Below, one piece after another: positions 39,212 through 48,842 of a stretch of DNA of 64,000 nt. The stretch's first letter is position 1, and each line of letters begins with the position of its first letter. Source of the DNA: Arenibacter sp. 6A1 (lineage in GTDB: Bacteria > Bacteroidota > Bacteroidia > Flavobacteriales > Flavobacteriaceae). The stretch is taken from assembly GCF_012272855.1 (NCBI RefSeq), contig NZ_JAAXCQ010000001.1, forward strand, positions 309,904 to 373,903, read 5' to 3'. Position numbers and translations under genes: made by a program. The notes beneath the pieces were generated by a model. It was not told the DNA's origin, ran no database searches, and saw nothing but the letters and a program-made list of their open reading frames with translations.

Positions 39212-40515
39212 TAAGAAAACTCATTGCTTTTGCCTATAAGGAAGTATTCTATTCAAAAAGGATAGCTTTACTAAACATTTTAAAAAAAAGAGATTTTTCG
39301 AATATTGAGGAGAATCAAAAATATCAAATGAATAAGCTATCTTCTGTTTTAGATGTTGCTTTTTCTAACATTGAATATTACAAAAAGTTTAAATTTAATA
39401 CGACGGATTTTTCCTATTCAGATTTTAAAAAAATTCCTATTTTAACAAAAGAAATTATTAGGACTCAAACAGATAATTTAATTAATCCTAGTTTTGCAAA
39501 ATTAATTGAGATAAGTAAAAATAGCTCTGGAGGCTCTACAGGGGAACCTGTAACCTTTTTCCAGACAAAAGATCAAAAACAACATGGGATTGTAAATTAC
39601 TTTTTGGCATTAAATTCAAACGCGGTAAACATTAATGATAGGTCTGTTTATTTATGGGGTGCTTTGCAAGATATGCATAATACGGATACAGTATTCAATA
39701 TAAGATCCATACTACATAATAACACCACTTTAAACACTTTTGTTTTAAGTGATAATATAATGAAAACATATATTCGCCGTCTTAACAAGATTAAACCAAA
39801 ATTTATTAAAGCATACGTCCATTCAATTTATGATTTATCTAAGTTTATAAACAAGAATAATATCAAAATTAATTTTAAGCCAGTAATACAGTGTACAACA
39901 GGTCCATTATATCCTGAAATGAGGGCAGAAATAGAAAAGGCTTTTAATCAAGCACATCTATTTAATTTCTATGGTTCACGAGAAGTATCCGCAATAGCCA
40001 CTGAAATAACAGGTAATTCTGATATGCATATTTTATACGACAATGTGTTAATAGAAGTTTTGGATGAGAAGGGGGAGTCCGTAAAAAAGGGAGAAGAGGG
40101 GGAAATAGTTGTAACTACCCTTAATAATTTCTATATGCCTCTCATACGTTACAAGATTGGAGATCGTGCAGTGAAAGGAGATAACTTAGAGTTTGGTACT
40201 TTAAAACTCAAATCTGTAGTAGGTAGAACTTTAGGTGTTATTCATAGAAATGATGGTTCAAAAATTGACGGGCAATTTTTCACAACTTTATTTTTCAATA
40301 AAAAAGGGATAAAGAGTTTTCAATTGATTCAAAAAACGATTTCCAAATTAGAGTTGAAAATTATAAAAACTGAAAGCTTTAAAAAAGAAGAGCTAAATAC
40401 AATTTTACTTAGAATTGAAAAGGAGCTTCCCGATGTTGAAATTGATGTGACTTATTGTGATAAAATAAATTTGACTAGTACAGGAAAAATAATGTATGTG
40501 TATTCAAGATTATGA
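39208..40515 (+). CDS. PaaK/CapK-like adenylate-forming enzyme
   Basis: A 435-residue protein of the phenylacetate-CoA ligase/CapK group. The P-loop-like adenylation motif is SSGGSTGEPVTFFQT, then FNFYGSREVSAIATE, GEIVVTTLN and PLIRYKIGDRAV, and a C-terminal lid domain. Capsule loci often carry such genes, where they are thought to activate an acyl or amino acid group for decoration of the polymer, but the substrate is unknown. It overlaps the flippase gene by 4 nt and is followed by 213 non-coding bases before the next gene. Confidence 0.85.
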   Translation: MIRKLIAFAYKEVFYSKRIALLNILKKRDFSNIEENQKYQMNKLSSVLDVAFSNIEYYKKFKFNTTDFSYSDFKKIPILTKEIIRTQTDNLINPSFAKLIEISKNSSGGSTGEPVTFFQTKDQKQHGIVNYFLALNSNAVNINDRSVYLWGALQDMHNTDTVFNIRSILHNNTTLNTFVLSDNIMKTYIRRLNKIKPKFIKAYVHSIYDLSKFINKNNIKINFKPVIQCTTGPLYPEMRAEIEKAFNQAHLFNFYGSREVSAIATEITGNSDMHILYDNVLIEVLDEKGESVKKGEEGEIVVTTLNNFYMPLIRYKIGDRAVKGDNLEFGTLKLKSVVGRTLGVIHRNDGSKIDGQFFTTLFFNKKGIKSFQLIQKTISKLELKIIKTESFKKEELNTILLRIEKELPDVEIDVTYCDKINLTSTGKIMYVYSRL

Positions 40516-40728
40516 TTTTATAAATAATAGAATTTTGTAGTTAAAAGATATTCTTCTTTATGTCATAATAATCAACCTCGAACTCTAGTAATCTCTTATA
40601 AATACGTGTCTGGAATCTATGATTCTTGACTTGGCACTGGGATTCAGAATTAATTTGGCATCAAGGGAAGTTTAACCCACAGGAATGGCTTGTGGAAAAT
40701 TTACTAATGGAATTATAAAATATTTTAT

Positions 40729-42093
40729 TTGAAAGATTATCAATTAGGCTTGTCGAGTATTTTCGTAATTTTTATTATGATCTTGGCTTTAATAGTAGGA
40801 AACTCTTCTGCTGTACTTATATTTTCAACTTTATTTTATCTCATAGGTAATATTTCCTGTTTTTCGATAGAAAAATCGAGTAGAAGGGAAGGAATAACTT
40901 TATTCAATTACGTCTTTTCTTGCCTGATTTTATTTGCAATTATACATTATCTAGATATATTAGTTAATTATAACGATTTTGCTGTTGATTGGAATGATGA
41001 ATATAAATTTTGGCTACTATCGGAAGAGCTTTCTAGTTCTACCAGTGCTCATCAAGTATTTATTAGTTGTTTTTCTAGTGGAATCTTCCAGGATGTATCA
41101 GGTTATTTATTATATATAGGATCATTATCATACATTGCTCAAAATTATTTCGACGGCAATAATCTTTTACTTCAATTCATTGGAACAACTTTTTTTGGAG
41201 GGATGTCTTCTATATTATTATATAAGATCTTCTTGCTTTATTTCCCTAGTAAGGTCGCTTTTAAACATGTCTTTCAATTTTCTTTATTATCAATAATCTT
41301 TGCATATTCATTTGTTTTATTACGAGATATTGTCATAGTTTTTTTTTATTTATGGGTATTTTATATACTTCTTATAAAATTCAAAATCCGCAATGTATTA
41401 AAGATTCTGTTAATTACGCTAATTGTCTGGCAATTCCGAGCGGGACATGCACTTTTTTTACTAATTTTCTTGGTTTACTATCTTTATAACACATTTAAAA
41501 AAAATAAAATTATTTTGTGGTTATCTATTCTTCTTGTTACAGTGGTTGCTTTTTTAACTTTAAACCAAGCTTTCATTTCAGCCAGCTCCACTATTGATAG
41601 ATATGGAGAAAGAGGTGAGGCTAGTGCCTTGGAAATTAGTGATTCTGTCGGAAAGAGTTTATATAGTCTTCCTTCTCCTATTCAGGAGTTAACATTTTTT
41701 CTATACGCACATATAAAACCTTTTCCTTCTTGGAATTCCTTAAGTAATTCGAAAGGTATTTATTCAGGAATCGTTAATACTTTGCCAATTATATATTCTC
41801 TATACTGGTTTATAATTGTTTTTTCTCTTTCAAAAATGTTTATAACTTATAAGATATATCAATTTATTCCAAAAAATTTAATTTTCCTTTTAATATTATG
41901 TGTTGTATTTGTATTTCTTGTTTCACTTGGAGCATCGGATATAAGAAGAATGATGAATGTTTATCCGATTTACTTTCTTGTTTACGCGGTTGGCTGTAGT
42001 AAGATTACGCATTCTAAGAAAATAAAATCAAAATTTGAGGCAATCACCTCTTATTTATTATTGATTTTAGTTTATTTAATTATAAAGGCATAA
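40729..42093 (+). CDS. Probable polysaccharide polymerase (Wzy-like membrane protein)
   Basis: A 454-residue integral membrane protein with roughly 11 hydrophobic segments and short loops; it has no recognised signature. The longest soluble loop (about residues 285-320: ASSTIDRYGERGEASALEIS) lies between helices, as in Wzy polymerases. No other gene in the locus could be the polymerase, so this role is inferred by elimination. A TTG start at 40729 is taken because the first hydrophobic helix starts soon after; no closer ATG precedes it. A Glu-Tyr-Lys-Phe segment (EYKFWLLSEELSSS) after the first helices recalls membrane glycan enzymes. Moderately sure. Confidence 0.65.
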   Translation: MKDYQLGLSSIFVIFIMILALIVGNSSAVLIFSTLFYLIGNISCFSIEKSSRREGITLFNYVFSCLILFAIIHYLDILVNYNDFAVDWNDEYKFWLLSEELSSSTSAHQVFISCFSSGIFQDVSGYLLYIGSLSYIAQNYFDGNNLLLQFIGTTFFGGMSSILLYKIFLLYFPSKVAFKHVFQFSLLSIIFAYSFVLLRDIVIVFFYLWVFYILLIKFKIRNVLKILLITLIVWQFRAGHALFLLIFLVYYLYNTFKKNKIILWLSILLVTVVAFLTLNQAFISASSTIDRYGERGEASALEISDSVGKSLYSLPSPIQELTFFLYAHIKPFPSWNSLSNSKGIYSGIVNTLPIIYSLYWFIIVFSLSKMFITYKIYQFIPKNLIFLLILCVVFVFLVSLGASDIRRMMNVYPIYFLVYAVGCSKITHSKKIKSKFEAITSYLLLILVYLIIKA

Positions 42094-42098
42094 AATAA

Positions 42099-43175
42099 AT
42101 GAAGAAAGTACTATGTGTAATAGATAGTTTGGGTTCGGGCGGAGCACAAAAGCAATTAGTGGAATTAGCTAAAGGATTTAAAGAGAAAGGGTATAGTGTT
42201 TCATTTTTAACATATTATAATGATAATTTTTATAAAAAGGAATTGGATAAGCACAATATTTCAATAAGAACTATTATTGAACCAAATTATGTAAATCGAT
42301 TATTTAAAATGAGAGCAGCAATAAGACAAGAAAAGCCGGACTCAGTTCTATCATTCTTATCAGCAGCTAGCTTTATTGCTACTGTATCGGGTTTTCCTTC
42401 CAGAAAATGGAAGTTAGTAGTTGGGGAACGAAGTGCGAACCCAAATATATTAAAGTCATTTAAATTACGCTTTTATAGATGGCTCCACTTATTTGCTGAT
42501 TATGTAGCAGCTAACTCTCAAGCCAATATAGATATAGTTAAAAAAGTAAACCCTTTACTTCCTGATAAAAAATGTAAGGTAATTTATAACGCTGTTAAAA
42601 TTCAAAATAAATACAATTTAACAACTATAAATGACAAGTATAGATTAGTTATTGGCGCTAGTCATAGAAGATTAAAAAATCTTGATGGGTTAATTGAAGC
42701 AGTTAATCTTTTACCTTTAGTAAATAAGAAGAATTTAATAATTGACTGGTATGGAGAGAAGAACCTAGATGATTCTTATTCCTTAGGGGTAGATAAAATT
42801 AAATCGTATAAACTTTCTCAGCTATTTAATTTTCACGAGCCCACAACAGATTTAATGAATGAGATAAAGCATTCAAGTGCTATAGGTTTATTTAGTATTT
42901 ATGAAGGATTTCCAAATTTTATTTGTGAAGGAATGGCTTTGGGGAAACCAATAATTTGTTCACCAGTCTCAGACCTTCCAGTACTATTAAAGGATAATAT
43001 CAATGCATTTTTCTTCGACCCGAACGATCCACAATCTATTGCAGAAAGTATTGTTAAACTTATGGATATGGACGAAGGTGATATAATCAAAATGTGTGAT
43101 AATAATCAAGCTATTGTAGAAGAATACTTTGATAGGGATCGTATTGTTAATGATTACTTAACTTTGCTTAGTTAA
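42099..43175 (+). CDS. Glycosyltransferase family 4 protein
   Basis: A 358-residue GT-B-fold sugar transferase. The N-terminal acceptor domain starts with IDSLGSGGAQKQLVELA, the usual GT4 opening. The C-terminal donor domain keeps the E-x7-E motif in YEGFPNFICEGMALGKPII. It should act on the cytoplasmic face, adding one sugar to the lipid-linked repeat unit. It starts 5 nt after the polymerase gene and is 1 nt from the next. Confidence 0.9.
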   Translation: MKKVLCVIDSLGSGGAQKQLVELAKGFKEKGYSVSFLTYYNDNFYKKELDKHNISIRTIIEPNYVNRLFKMRAAIRQEKPDSVLSFLSAASFIATVSGFPSRKWKLVVGERSANPNILKSFKLRFYRWLHLFADYVAANSQANIDIVKKVNPLLPDKKCKVIYNAVKIQNKYNLTTINDKYRLVIGASHRRLKNLDGLIEAVNLLPLVNKKNLIIDWYGEKNLDDSYSLGVDKIKSYKLSQLFNFHEPTTDLMNEIKHSSAIGLFSIYEGFPNFICEGMALGKPIICSPVSDLPVLLKDNINAFFFDPNDPQSIAESIVKLMDMDEGDIIKMCDNNQAIVEEYFDRDRIVNDYLTLLS

Positions 43176-43176
43176 A

Positions 43177-44223
43177 ATGAGAAGTAATTGTGGAAAAGTA
43201 TTAGTGCTCGGTTATTTTGGTTATAAAAATAACCAATTAGATGGCCAGACAGTAAAAACTAGAAATATATTTACTTTGATTAAAAGTAAAGAAGGAGTTT
43301 TTTTTAAAAAAGTATCCTTTTTCGATACACAAAAATTTCAAATAAGCAAAATAAATTTATTAAAAGCATTCAAAGCTATTTCTAAATCTAATCTATTATA
43401 TTATTTACCTGCTCATAATAATCTAAAGTATCTTTTTCCTTTTATATTTATTTACTGTAAGCTTTTTAGGGTTAAAATACATTATATAGTAGTGGGGGGT
43501 TGGTTGACAGAATATTTAAAAAATAAACCTTTACATAGGTGGATGCTAGCTAAAGTAAATGGTATTTACCCTCAAACTATTGAATTAACTAAAAACTTAA
43601 AACAAGATTATAATTTTGAAAATGTTCACCAGCTGCATAACTTTAGAATCGTTGAAACAAATACTATTATTCCTAATAAATCGGAAAGAATAAGACTTGT
43701 CTTTATGGCAAGAGTTCACCCCTTAAAAGGTATAGACACAATTTTTAAAGTAGCTGAAGAACTCATCAAAAAAGAAATTAAAAATGTAGAGATAGATATT
43801 TATGGACCTATATTTTATGATTATAAAAATGATTTTAAATTACATTTAAATAAAAATAGCTTGGTTAGCTATAAGGGAGTATTACAGCCAAATGAGATTT
43901 ATTGCACCCTTGTAAAGTATAATTTAATGCTGTTCCCTACTCAATTCTTTACGGAGGGTTTCCCTGGCTCCATTCTTGATTCTTATATAGCAAAAGTACC
44001 CGTTATAGCCACAAAATGGAAGTACGCCGATGAGTTTATTGAGAATGGATCATCTGGTATAATAGTAGATTTTGGTAGTGATGATATGTTTATATCAGAA
44101 ACCATAAAACTGATTCAATCACCTAGTATTCTTAAAGAGCTTAAAACTGGCGCAGCCAACCAGGCAGAAAATTATAGCCCTGAAAGAGCATGGGAAATAT
44201 TAAAGAATCAATTAAATATATAA
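43177..44223 (+). CDS. Glycosyltransferase family 4 protein, variant E-x7-D
   Basis: A 348-residue GT-B-type transferase. The donor domain shows FMARVHPLKGIDTIF and EGFPGSILDSYIAKVPVIATKW; in the latter the second Glu of E-x7-E is Asp. The N-terminal domain is short (DGQTVKTRNIF, then VVGGWLTEYL). The stop codon TAA overlaps the left terminal repeat of the following IS element, so the original end of the protein may have been altered slightly. Its likely role is one linkage of the capsule repeat unit. Confidence 0.88.
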   Translation: MRSNCGKVLVLGYFGYKNNQLDGQTVKTRNIFTLIKSKEGVFFKKVSFFDTQKFQISKINLLKAFKAISKSNLLYYLPAHNNLKYLFPFIFIYCKLFRVKIHYIVVGGWLTEYLKNKPLHRWMLAKVNGIYPQTIELTKNLKQDYNFENVHQLHNFRIVETNTIIPNKSERIRLVFMARVHPLKGIDTIFKVAEELIKKEIKNVEIDIYGPIFYDYKNDFKLHLNKNSLVSYKGVLQPNEIYCTLVKYNLMLFPTQFFTEGFPGSILDSYIAKVPVIATKWKYADEFIENGSSGIIVDFGSDDMFISETIKLIQSPSILKELKTGAANQAENYSPERAWEILKNQLNI

Positions 44224-44281
44224 GTGGATGTGCTAACTTAGCCTGCACTACGAGTTAAGTACAAAATCTTAATTTTGGACT

Positions 44282-44581
44282 ATGACACAAAAAAGAAAAA
44301 CCTATGACACAGCCTTTAAACGCCAAGCTGTAGCGTTAAGTAAAGGGAGAAAGAACCTTTCAGAACTAGCTAGAGAGCTTGGTATAAAGCCGTATCTTTT
44401 ATATAGTTGGCGCAAGGAATTCAAAGAATTTGGCGAGGGTAGTTTTCCAGGTAATGGCAACTTAAAGCTATCCCCAGAGCAAGAAAGAATCCATGAATTA
44501 GAGAAAAAGTTACGTGATGTTGAGTTAGAACATGAGGTATTAAAAAAAGCGGTAGCCATTTTCTCCAAGACCGATCGTTGA
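44282..44581 (+). CDS. IS3-family transposase OrfA
   Basis: A 99-residue protein with an N-terminal helix-turn-helix (LSELARELGIKPYLLYSWRKEF) and a C-terminal leucine-zipper-like helix (ERIHELEKKLRDVELEHEVLKKA), as in IS3-group OrfA. The 3' end overlaps OrfB in the -1 frame with an A7 run as a probable slippage site. Confidence 0.9.
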   Translation: MTQKRKTYDTAFKRQAVALSKGRKNLSELARELGIKPYLLYSWRKEFKEFGEGSFPGNGNLKLSPEQERIHELEKKLRDVELEHEVLKKAVAIFSKTDR

Positions 44582-45456
44582 TATATGCATTCATAAAAAA
44601 CAATGAGGGTATATTTCCGATTGATAAAATGTGCAAAGTCCTAGCTATAGGACTACGGAGCTATTACAGGTGGAAGCGGTCTTCTACTAGTAAAAGAGAG
44701 TTGAAAAAAGAGATGTTTAAAAAGTTGATAACCGAAGTGTATTTCGAGTTTAAACAGCGATATGGCAGTCCTAGGATCACTGTGGAGCTACACAGTAGAG
44801 GGTATAAGATATCGCGAATTACTGTAGCTAAATATATGTGAGAGATGGGGCTGCGTAGTAAGCTAGCTAAGAAGTTTAAAGCGACCACAGACTCTAAGCA
44901 CAACTACCAAGTGGTAGAAAACGTTTTAGATCGTGAGTTTGAGCCAAATAAACCTTCCCAAGCTTGGGTATCCGATATCACTTACATCTCTGTAAAAGAA
45001 GGCTTTTTATTTCTGACAACAGTAATTGACCTGTATGATAGAAAACTCATAGGCTGGAGCTTGAGTAAAAGCATGGCTACCAACCTAACAACATTACCTG
45101 CTTGGCGAATGGCTATTAAAAACCGTAAGATTGCCGAAGGCCTTATTTTTCATTCTGATCAAGGAATTCAATACGCTAATAGAGCATTTGCCAATACACT
45201 GGAATCTTACAAAGTAGTAAGAAGCATGAGTAGAACAGGTAACTGTTGGGATAACTCAGTGGCAGAAAGCTTTTTTAAATCGCTTAAAACGGAACTGATT
45301 TACGGGAACACCCTGTTAACTAGAGAGGAGATGGAAAGAGAAATCTTTGAATATATTGAGTTGTGGTATAATAAAAAAAGACGACACTCCTACTTGAACT
45401 ATATGACCATTGAAGAATTTAATAACAGAAAAATTAATTACGAATATGCTGCTTAA
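44578..45456 (+). pseudogene. IS3-family transposase OrfB with in-frame stop
   Basis: The reading frame starts at TTG 44578 and would encode about 292 residues, but TGA at 44839-44841 interrupts it between ISRITVAKYM and EMGLRSKLAKKF. In relatives an Arg commonly stands there, so a single CGA to TGA change would explain it. The downstream part (from 44845) keeps all DDE residues: Asp in WVSDITYIS, Asp in HSDQGIQYAN and Glu in NSVAESFFKSLKTE. Unless the stop is read through, the transposase is inactive. Confidence 0.88.
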
Positions 45457-45531
45457 CTTATAGGGCAACTTTCGTTTGCATATCCACTTTTTTACTACCA
45501 ATTCGCTTTGCGAATGAATTATTATAATAAA

Positions 45532-46299
45532 ATGAATATGAATAAACCATTAATATCGGTAGTCACACCAGTTCATAATTCCGAGAAATTTATTTTAGAA
45601 ACCATAAAATCTGTTCAGAATCAAACCTATGAAAATTGGGAGTTAATTTTAATCGATGATTGTTCAAAAGATAATTCAGTTAATATAATCAAGGAATATA
45701 TAAAAAATAATGAACGTATAAACTTAATAATTAACGAAAAAAATTCAGGAGCTGCGATTTCTAGAAATAAAGGAATTAAAGCTGCTAAAGGTGAATTCCT
45801 TACTTTTATCGATGCAGATGATATATGGTATCCAAAATTCATAGAGAACTCATTAAATTTTTGTTTATCTAAAAATTACGAGTTTGTATTTTCTTCATAC
45901 AAAAGATTTGATGAAGATCTTAACCCTTTGATTGCAGATTTTATAGTTCCTGAAAAAGTTAATTACAAGCAACTTTTAAACGCTTGCCCAATTCCTTGTT
46001 TAACAGCATTTATAGATATTAGAAGGATTGGTAAAATGTATATGCCTATTATGAATAAACGACAAGATTGGGGTTTGTGGCTCTCGATTTTAAAAGAGGT
46101 TGATTTTGCCTATGGTCTGCCTGAGCCATTAGCGATATATCGAATGCGTAAAAATTCTATTTCTAGAAATAAATTAAATTTAATTCCCTACGTATGGAAG
46201 CTTTATAGAGATGTTGAAAAATTAAGTATACTCCGTTCTTCATATTTACTCTGTCGTTGGGCCTTAATTAGCTTTAAAAAATATTACATCAATATTTGA
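45532..46299 (+). CDS. Glycosyltransferase family 2 protein
   Basis: A GT-A-fold transferase of about 255 residues. The N-terminal nucleotide-binding segment is PLISVVTPVHNSEKFILETI with LIDDCSKDNS, and the metal-binding D-x-D is in FIDADDIW. A later acceptor-region motif is RQDWGLWLSIL. The frame opens at a TTG at 45508 just outside the IS element, and several Met codons follow; the Met at 45532 or 45538 leaves the family's usual short N-terminus. It should add a sugar of the capsule unit. The IS element upstream may have removed its original leader. Confidence 0.9.
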   Translation: MNMNKPLISVVTPVHNSEKFILETIKSVQNQTYENWELILIDDCSKDNSVNIIKEYIKNNERINLIINEKNSGAAISRNKGIKAAKGEFLTFIDADDIWYPKFIENSLNFCLSKNYEFVFSSYKRFDEDLNPLIADFIVPEKVNYKQLLNACPIPCLTAFIDIRRIGKMYMPIMNKRQDWGLWLSILKEVDFAYGLPEPLAIYRMRKNSISRNKLNLIPYVWKLYRDVEKLSILRSSYLLCRWALISFKKYYINI

Positions 46300-46490
46300 T
46301 AGATCCCAAAAAAACACATTCAAACACCTCAATTGAAGCTTTACTGAGATTTCTAGCAAAATATTGATTTGCTAATTATTCCCAAAGCCTTAAATAGGGA
46401 ATATTCCTTAAGATTTAAAAAATGTATACTTGTTAATCGGTAATATATTCATGAGGAATCAATAAAACATAATTTAATAATATTTACCAA

Positions 46491-47798
46491 ATGAAAAAAG
46501 TTATTCTATTAGGTCTAAATGAGATTAATTTTACTTATATTAAGTATTATGCATCTGAAGGTTATTTAGAAAATTTTAAAAACCTCTTCGATAAGTATGG
46601 ATATAGTGAAACTGCCTCTGAAGATCAATATCAATTACTTGAACCTTGGATACAATGGGTGACTGTGAGTACCGGTAAAACTTACGAAGAGCATCAAGTA
46701 TTTAGGCTGGGTGATATGGTGTCTCGCCATGATTTACCGCAGATTTTTGAGCAAATTGAAAATAATGGCTACTCTGTTGGTGCAGTTAGCCCTTTTAATG
46801 TTGAAAATCGGTTAAAAAAACCTTCGTTCTTTGCCCCTGATCCATGGACTCAAACTAAAGCAGTTGGGAACAAAACTTTTACAGAACTTAGCGATGCAGT
46901 ATCCCAGGCAGTAAATGATAATGCTAACGGTAAACTGACTGTAAAAAGCATAAAAGCATTAATAAAAGGGTTAGCAAAATACACTTCCACAACGGACTAT
47001 AAGTGGTATATGGGAAAACTTGCCAAAATAAAATCAGAGACTGGCGTAAAAGCGATTATTCTAGACAAATTGTTAGCCGATGCCTTCCTATATGAATGGA
47101 AAAAAAGTCAGCCAGATTTTTCTAATTTATTTTTAAATTCCGGGGCTCATTTTCAACACCATTATATGTTTAATTCTCGCGCATATAAAGGAGATTTAAA
47201 AAACCCAGAATGGTATTGTCCACAAGGTCAAGATCCATTATTTGAAATATTAAAAGTTTATGACGAAATATTAGGTCGGTTATTAAAATTAGATGTACGT
47301 TTAGTGATAGGTACTGGACTTCACCAACGACCACATAAACATCTAACGTATTACTGGCGATTAAAAGAACATGCAGATTTCCTAAAGTTAATTGGAGTAA
47401 ACAATTACACTAAGGTAATACCTAGAATGTCTAGAGATTTCCTTATTGAATTTTCTTCAGAAAGCAACGCGTTAGAAGCAGAGAAATTGTTAGAGACCTA
47501 CATAGCAAGTTCAGATAGTAAACCTATTTTTAATATCGATAACAGAGGTACAAGTCTTTTTATAGAGCTCGTATACCCCAAGGATATTGATGAAAACTTC
47601 GCTATAGAAGGAAAAACAAAAGTGGATAATTTTAAAAAATACGTTGCATTTGTTGCAATTAAAAATGGGGAGCATAATGGAGTAGGATACGTTGTGGATA
47701 CAGGAAACAAAGTTCCTAAATCTCGTTTTCCTTTAAAAAATTTATATAATTACTTATTGGAGGATTTTAAAGAGGTTAAATCACCAATCGTTCATTAA
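46491..47798 (+). CDS. Alkaline-phosphatase-superfamily-like protein in capsule locus
   Basis: A 435-residue soluble protein. The N-terminus VILLGLNEINFTYIKYY with PWIQWVTVSTGKTYEEHQV resembles the start of type I phosphodiesterases/nucleotide pyrophosphatases, where the Thr or Ser of such a segment is the nucleophile next to metal ligands. SGAHFQHHYMFNSRAY could supply metal-binding His. There is no signal peptide or membrane anchor, which is odd for an enzyme that would add or remove a phosphate group from an exported glycan, so it probably acts in the cytoplasm. Such genes occur in polysaccharide loci, but the reaction here is unknown. Confidence 0.6.
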   Translation: MKKVILLGLNEINFTYIKYYASEGYLENFKNLFDKYGYSETASEDQYQLLEPWIQWVTVSTGKTYEEHQVFRLGDMVSRHDLPQIFEQIENNGYSVGAVSPFNVENRLKKPSFFAPDPWTQTKAVGNKTFTELSDAVSQAVNDNANGKLTVKSIKALIKGLAKYTSTTDYKWYMGKLAKIKSETGVKAIILDKLLADAFLYEWKKSQPDFSNLFLNSGAHFQHHYMFNSRAYKGDLKNPEWYCPQGQDPLFEILKVYDEILGRLLKLDVRLVIGTGLHQRPHKHLTYYWRLKEHADFLKLIGVNNYTKVIPRMSRDFLIEFSSESNALEAEKLLETYIASSDSKPIFNIDNRGTSLFIELVYPKDIDENFAIEGKTKVDNFKKYVAFVAIKNGEHNGVGYVVDTGNKVPKSRFPLKNLYNYLLEDFKEVKSPIVH

Positions 47799-47825
47799 AA
47801 CATGTTATATACACTTAAAACTGGC

Positions 47826-47915
47826 GTGGGGAGGTCAAAAATGCAAACTTATTGAATTAAGATATATTATTAACTAGAATTATCATCTATACTATCAGCT
47901 CATACACCTCCCCAC
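47826..47915. other. 10-bp inverted repeat between capsule genes
   Basis: GTGGGGAGGT (47826-47835) is exactly inverted at 47906-47915, with 70 AT-rich bases between them. It lies in the 278-base spacer before the export genes. It could be a transcript hairpin or the ends of a lost mini-element; neither can be decided. Confidence 0.4.
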
Positions 47916-48076
47916 CCAATCCAATCTCGTTCAGTGACTGTGTTGTAAGCTTCAAAATTGAATATCAATCGAAATCAACTATAACCGTTAAAGCTTGTTA
48001 CATCATTAGAAAACCCCTAAATTTCCGCTTTTAATTTGCAGGTCGTAAAGCCTCTGCTATTCTTATAAAAATTATA

Positions 48077-48841
48077 ATGATTAAAAATTTATTCCTCCTA
48101 GGGCTGCTTCCCTTTTTGTTTCAATCCTGTGCCACCAATAAGGAAATCCTATACTTTCAAGATGCCCAGGAACAAGGAGAACAAAACATAACATATGTAC
48201 CTCCGAGTATTCAACCCAACGATATTTTAGACATCAAGGTTTCGGCCCTAGTGCCAGAAACTGCTCTTCCATATAATGTACAGATTACTGGGACTATAAC
48301 CGCTAATAATATAGAGCTTTTAAAACTTCAAGGCTACTTGGTTTCTACCGAAGGTACTTTGGTATTTCCGGTTTTGGGAAAACTTTCCGTGGCCAATAAA
48401 ACGACAGCTACCTTGGAACAGGAATTAGAACAGTTGTTAGAAAACGGTGGCCATTTATTACAACCTAAGGTCAGTGTGCGTTTGTTGAATGCGAAGGTGA
48501 CAGTCTTGGGAGAGGTACAACGTCCAGGGACTTACAGTTTTACAGAGCAACAAATAAGCCTACCACAAGCCTTGGGGTATGCCGGAGATTTGACCATCAA
48601 TGGGAAACGTAAAAATGTAATGTTGATTCGTGAAGAAAACGGCCAACGAACCGTTACCCATATAGATTTAACTACTACGGATTGGTTTAACAGCCCTTAC
48701 TACTATATAAAACCCAACGATTTTATTGTGGTAAACCCTAACGGACCTAAAGTGAAAAGCGCTGGTTTTGTAGGAAGTACAGGAACCCTTGTTTCTGTTT
48801 TGTCTCTATTGTTAACCTCCCTTGTTTTAATTACCAAATAA
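48077..48841 (+). CDS. Polysaccharide export lipoprotein (Wza-like)
   Basis: A 254-residue outer-membrane export protein. The lipoprotein signal ends at FQSC (Cys18). The Poly_export domain starts at IQPNDILDIKVSAL, followed by a SLBB domain (VTVLGEVQRPGTYSF, SLPQALGYAGDL). A C-terminal hydrophobic helix (TLVSVLSLLLTSLVLI) would span the outer membrane, as in the Bacteroidetes members. It pairs with the Wzc gene, which starts 1 nt later, to form the export channel and its regulator. Confidence 0.93.
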   Translation: MIKNLFLLGLLPFLFQSCATNKEILYFQDAQEQGEQNITYVPPSIQPNDILDIKVSALVPETALPYNVQITGTITANNIELLKLQGYLVSTEGTLVFPVLGKLSVANKTTATLEQELEQLLENGGHLLQPKVSVRLLNAKVTVLGEVQRPGTYSFTEQQISLPQALGYAGDLTINGKRKNVMLIREENGQRTVTHIDLTTTDWFNSPYYYIKPNDFIVVNPNGPKVKSAGFVGSTGTLVSVLSLLLTSLVLITK

Positions 48842-48842
48842 G

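Larger units (their letters stand above)
44222..45489 (+). mobile_element. IS3-family insertion sequence, transposase interrupted
   Basis: About 1.27 kb. The terminal inverted repeats align as AAGTGGATGTGC at the left and the reverse of AAGTGGATATGC at the right (45478-45489), continuing with weaker matches inward. No convincing target duplication is seen. OrfA is intact with a run of seven A as a likely frameshift site near 44541, but OrfB has an in-frame TGA. It sits between two glycosyltransferase genes and is unrelated to the IS3 element at 30208. Confidence 0.85.
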
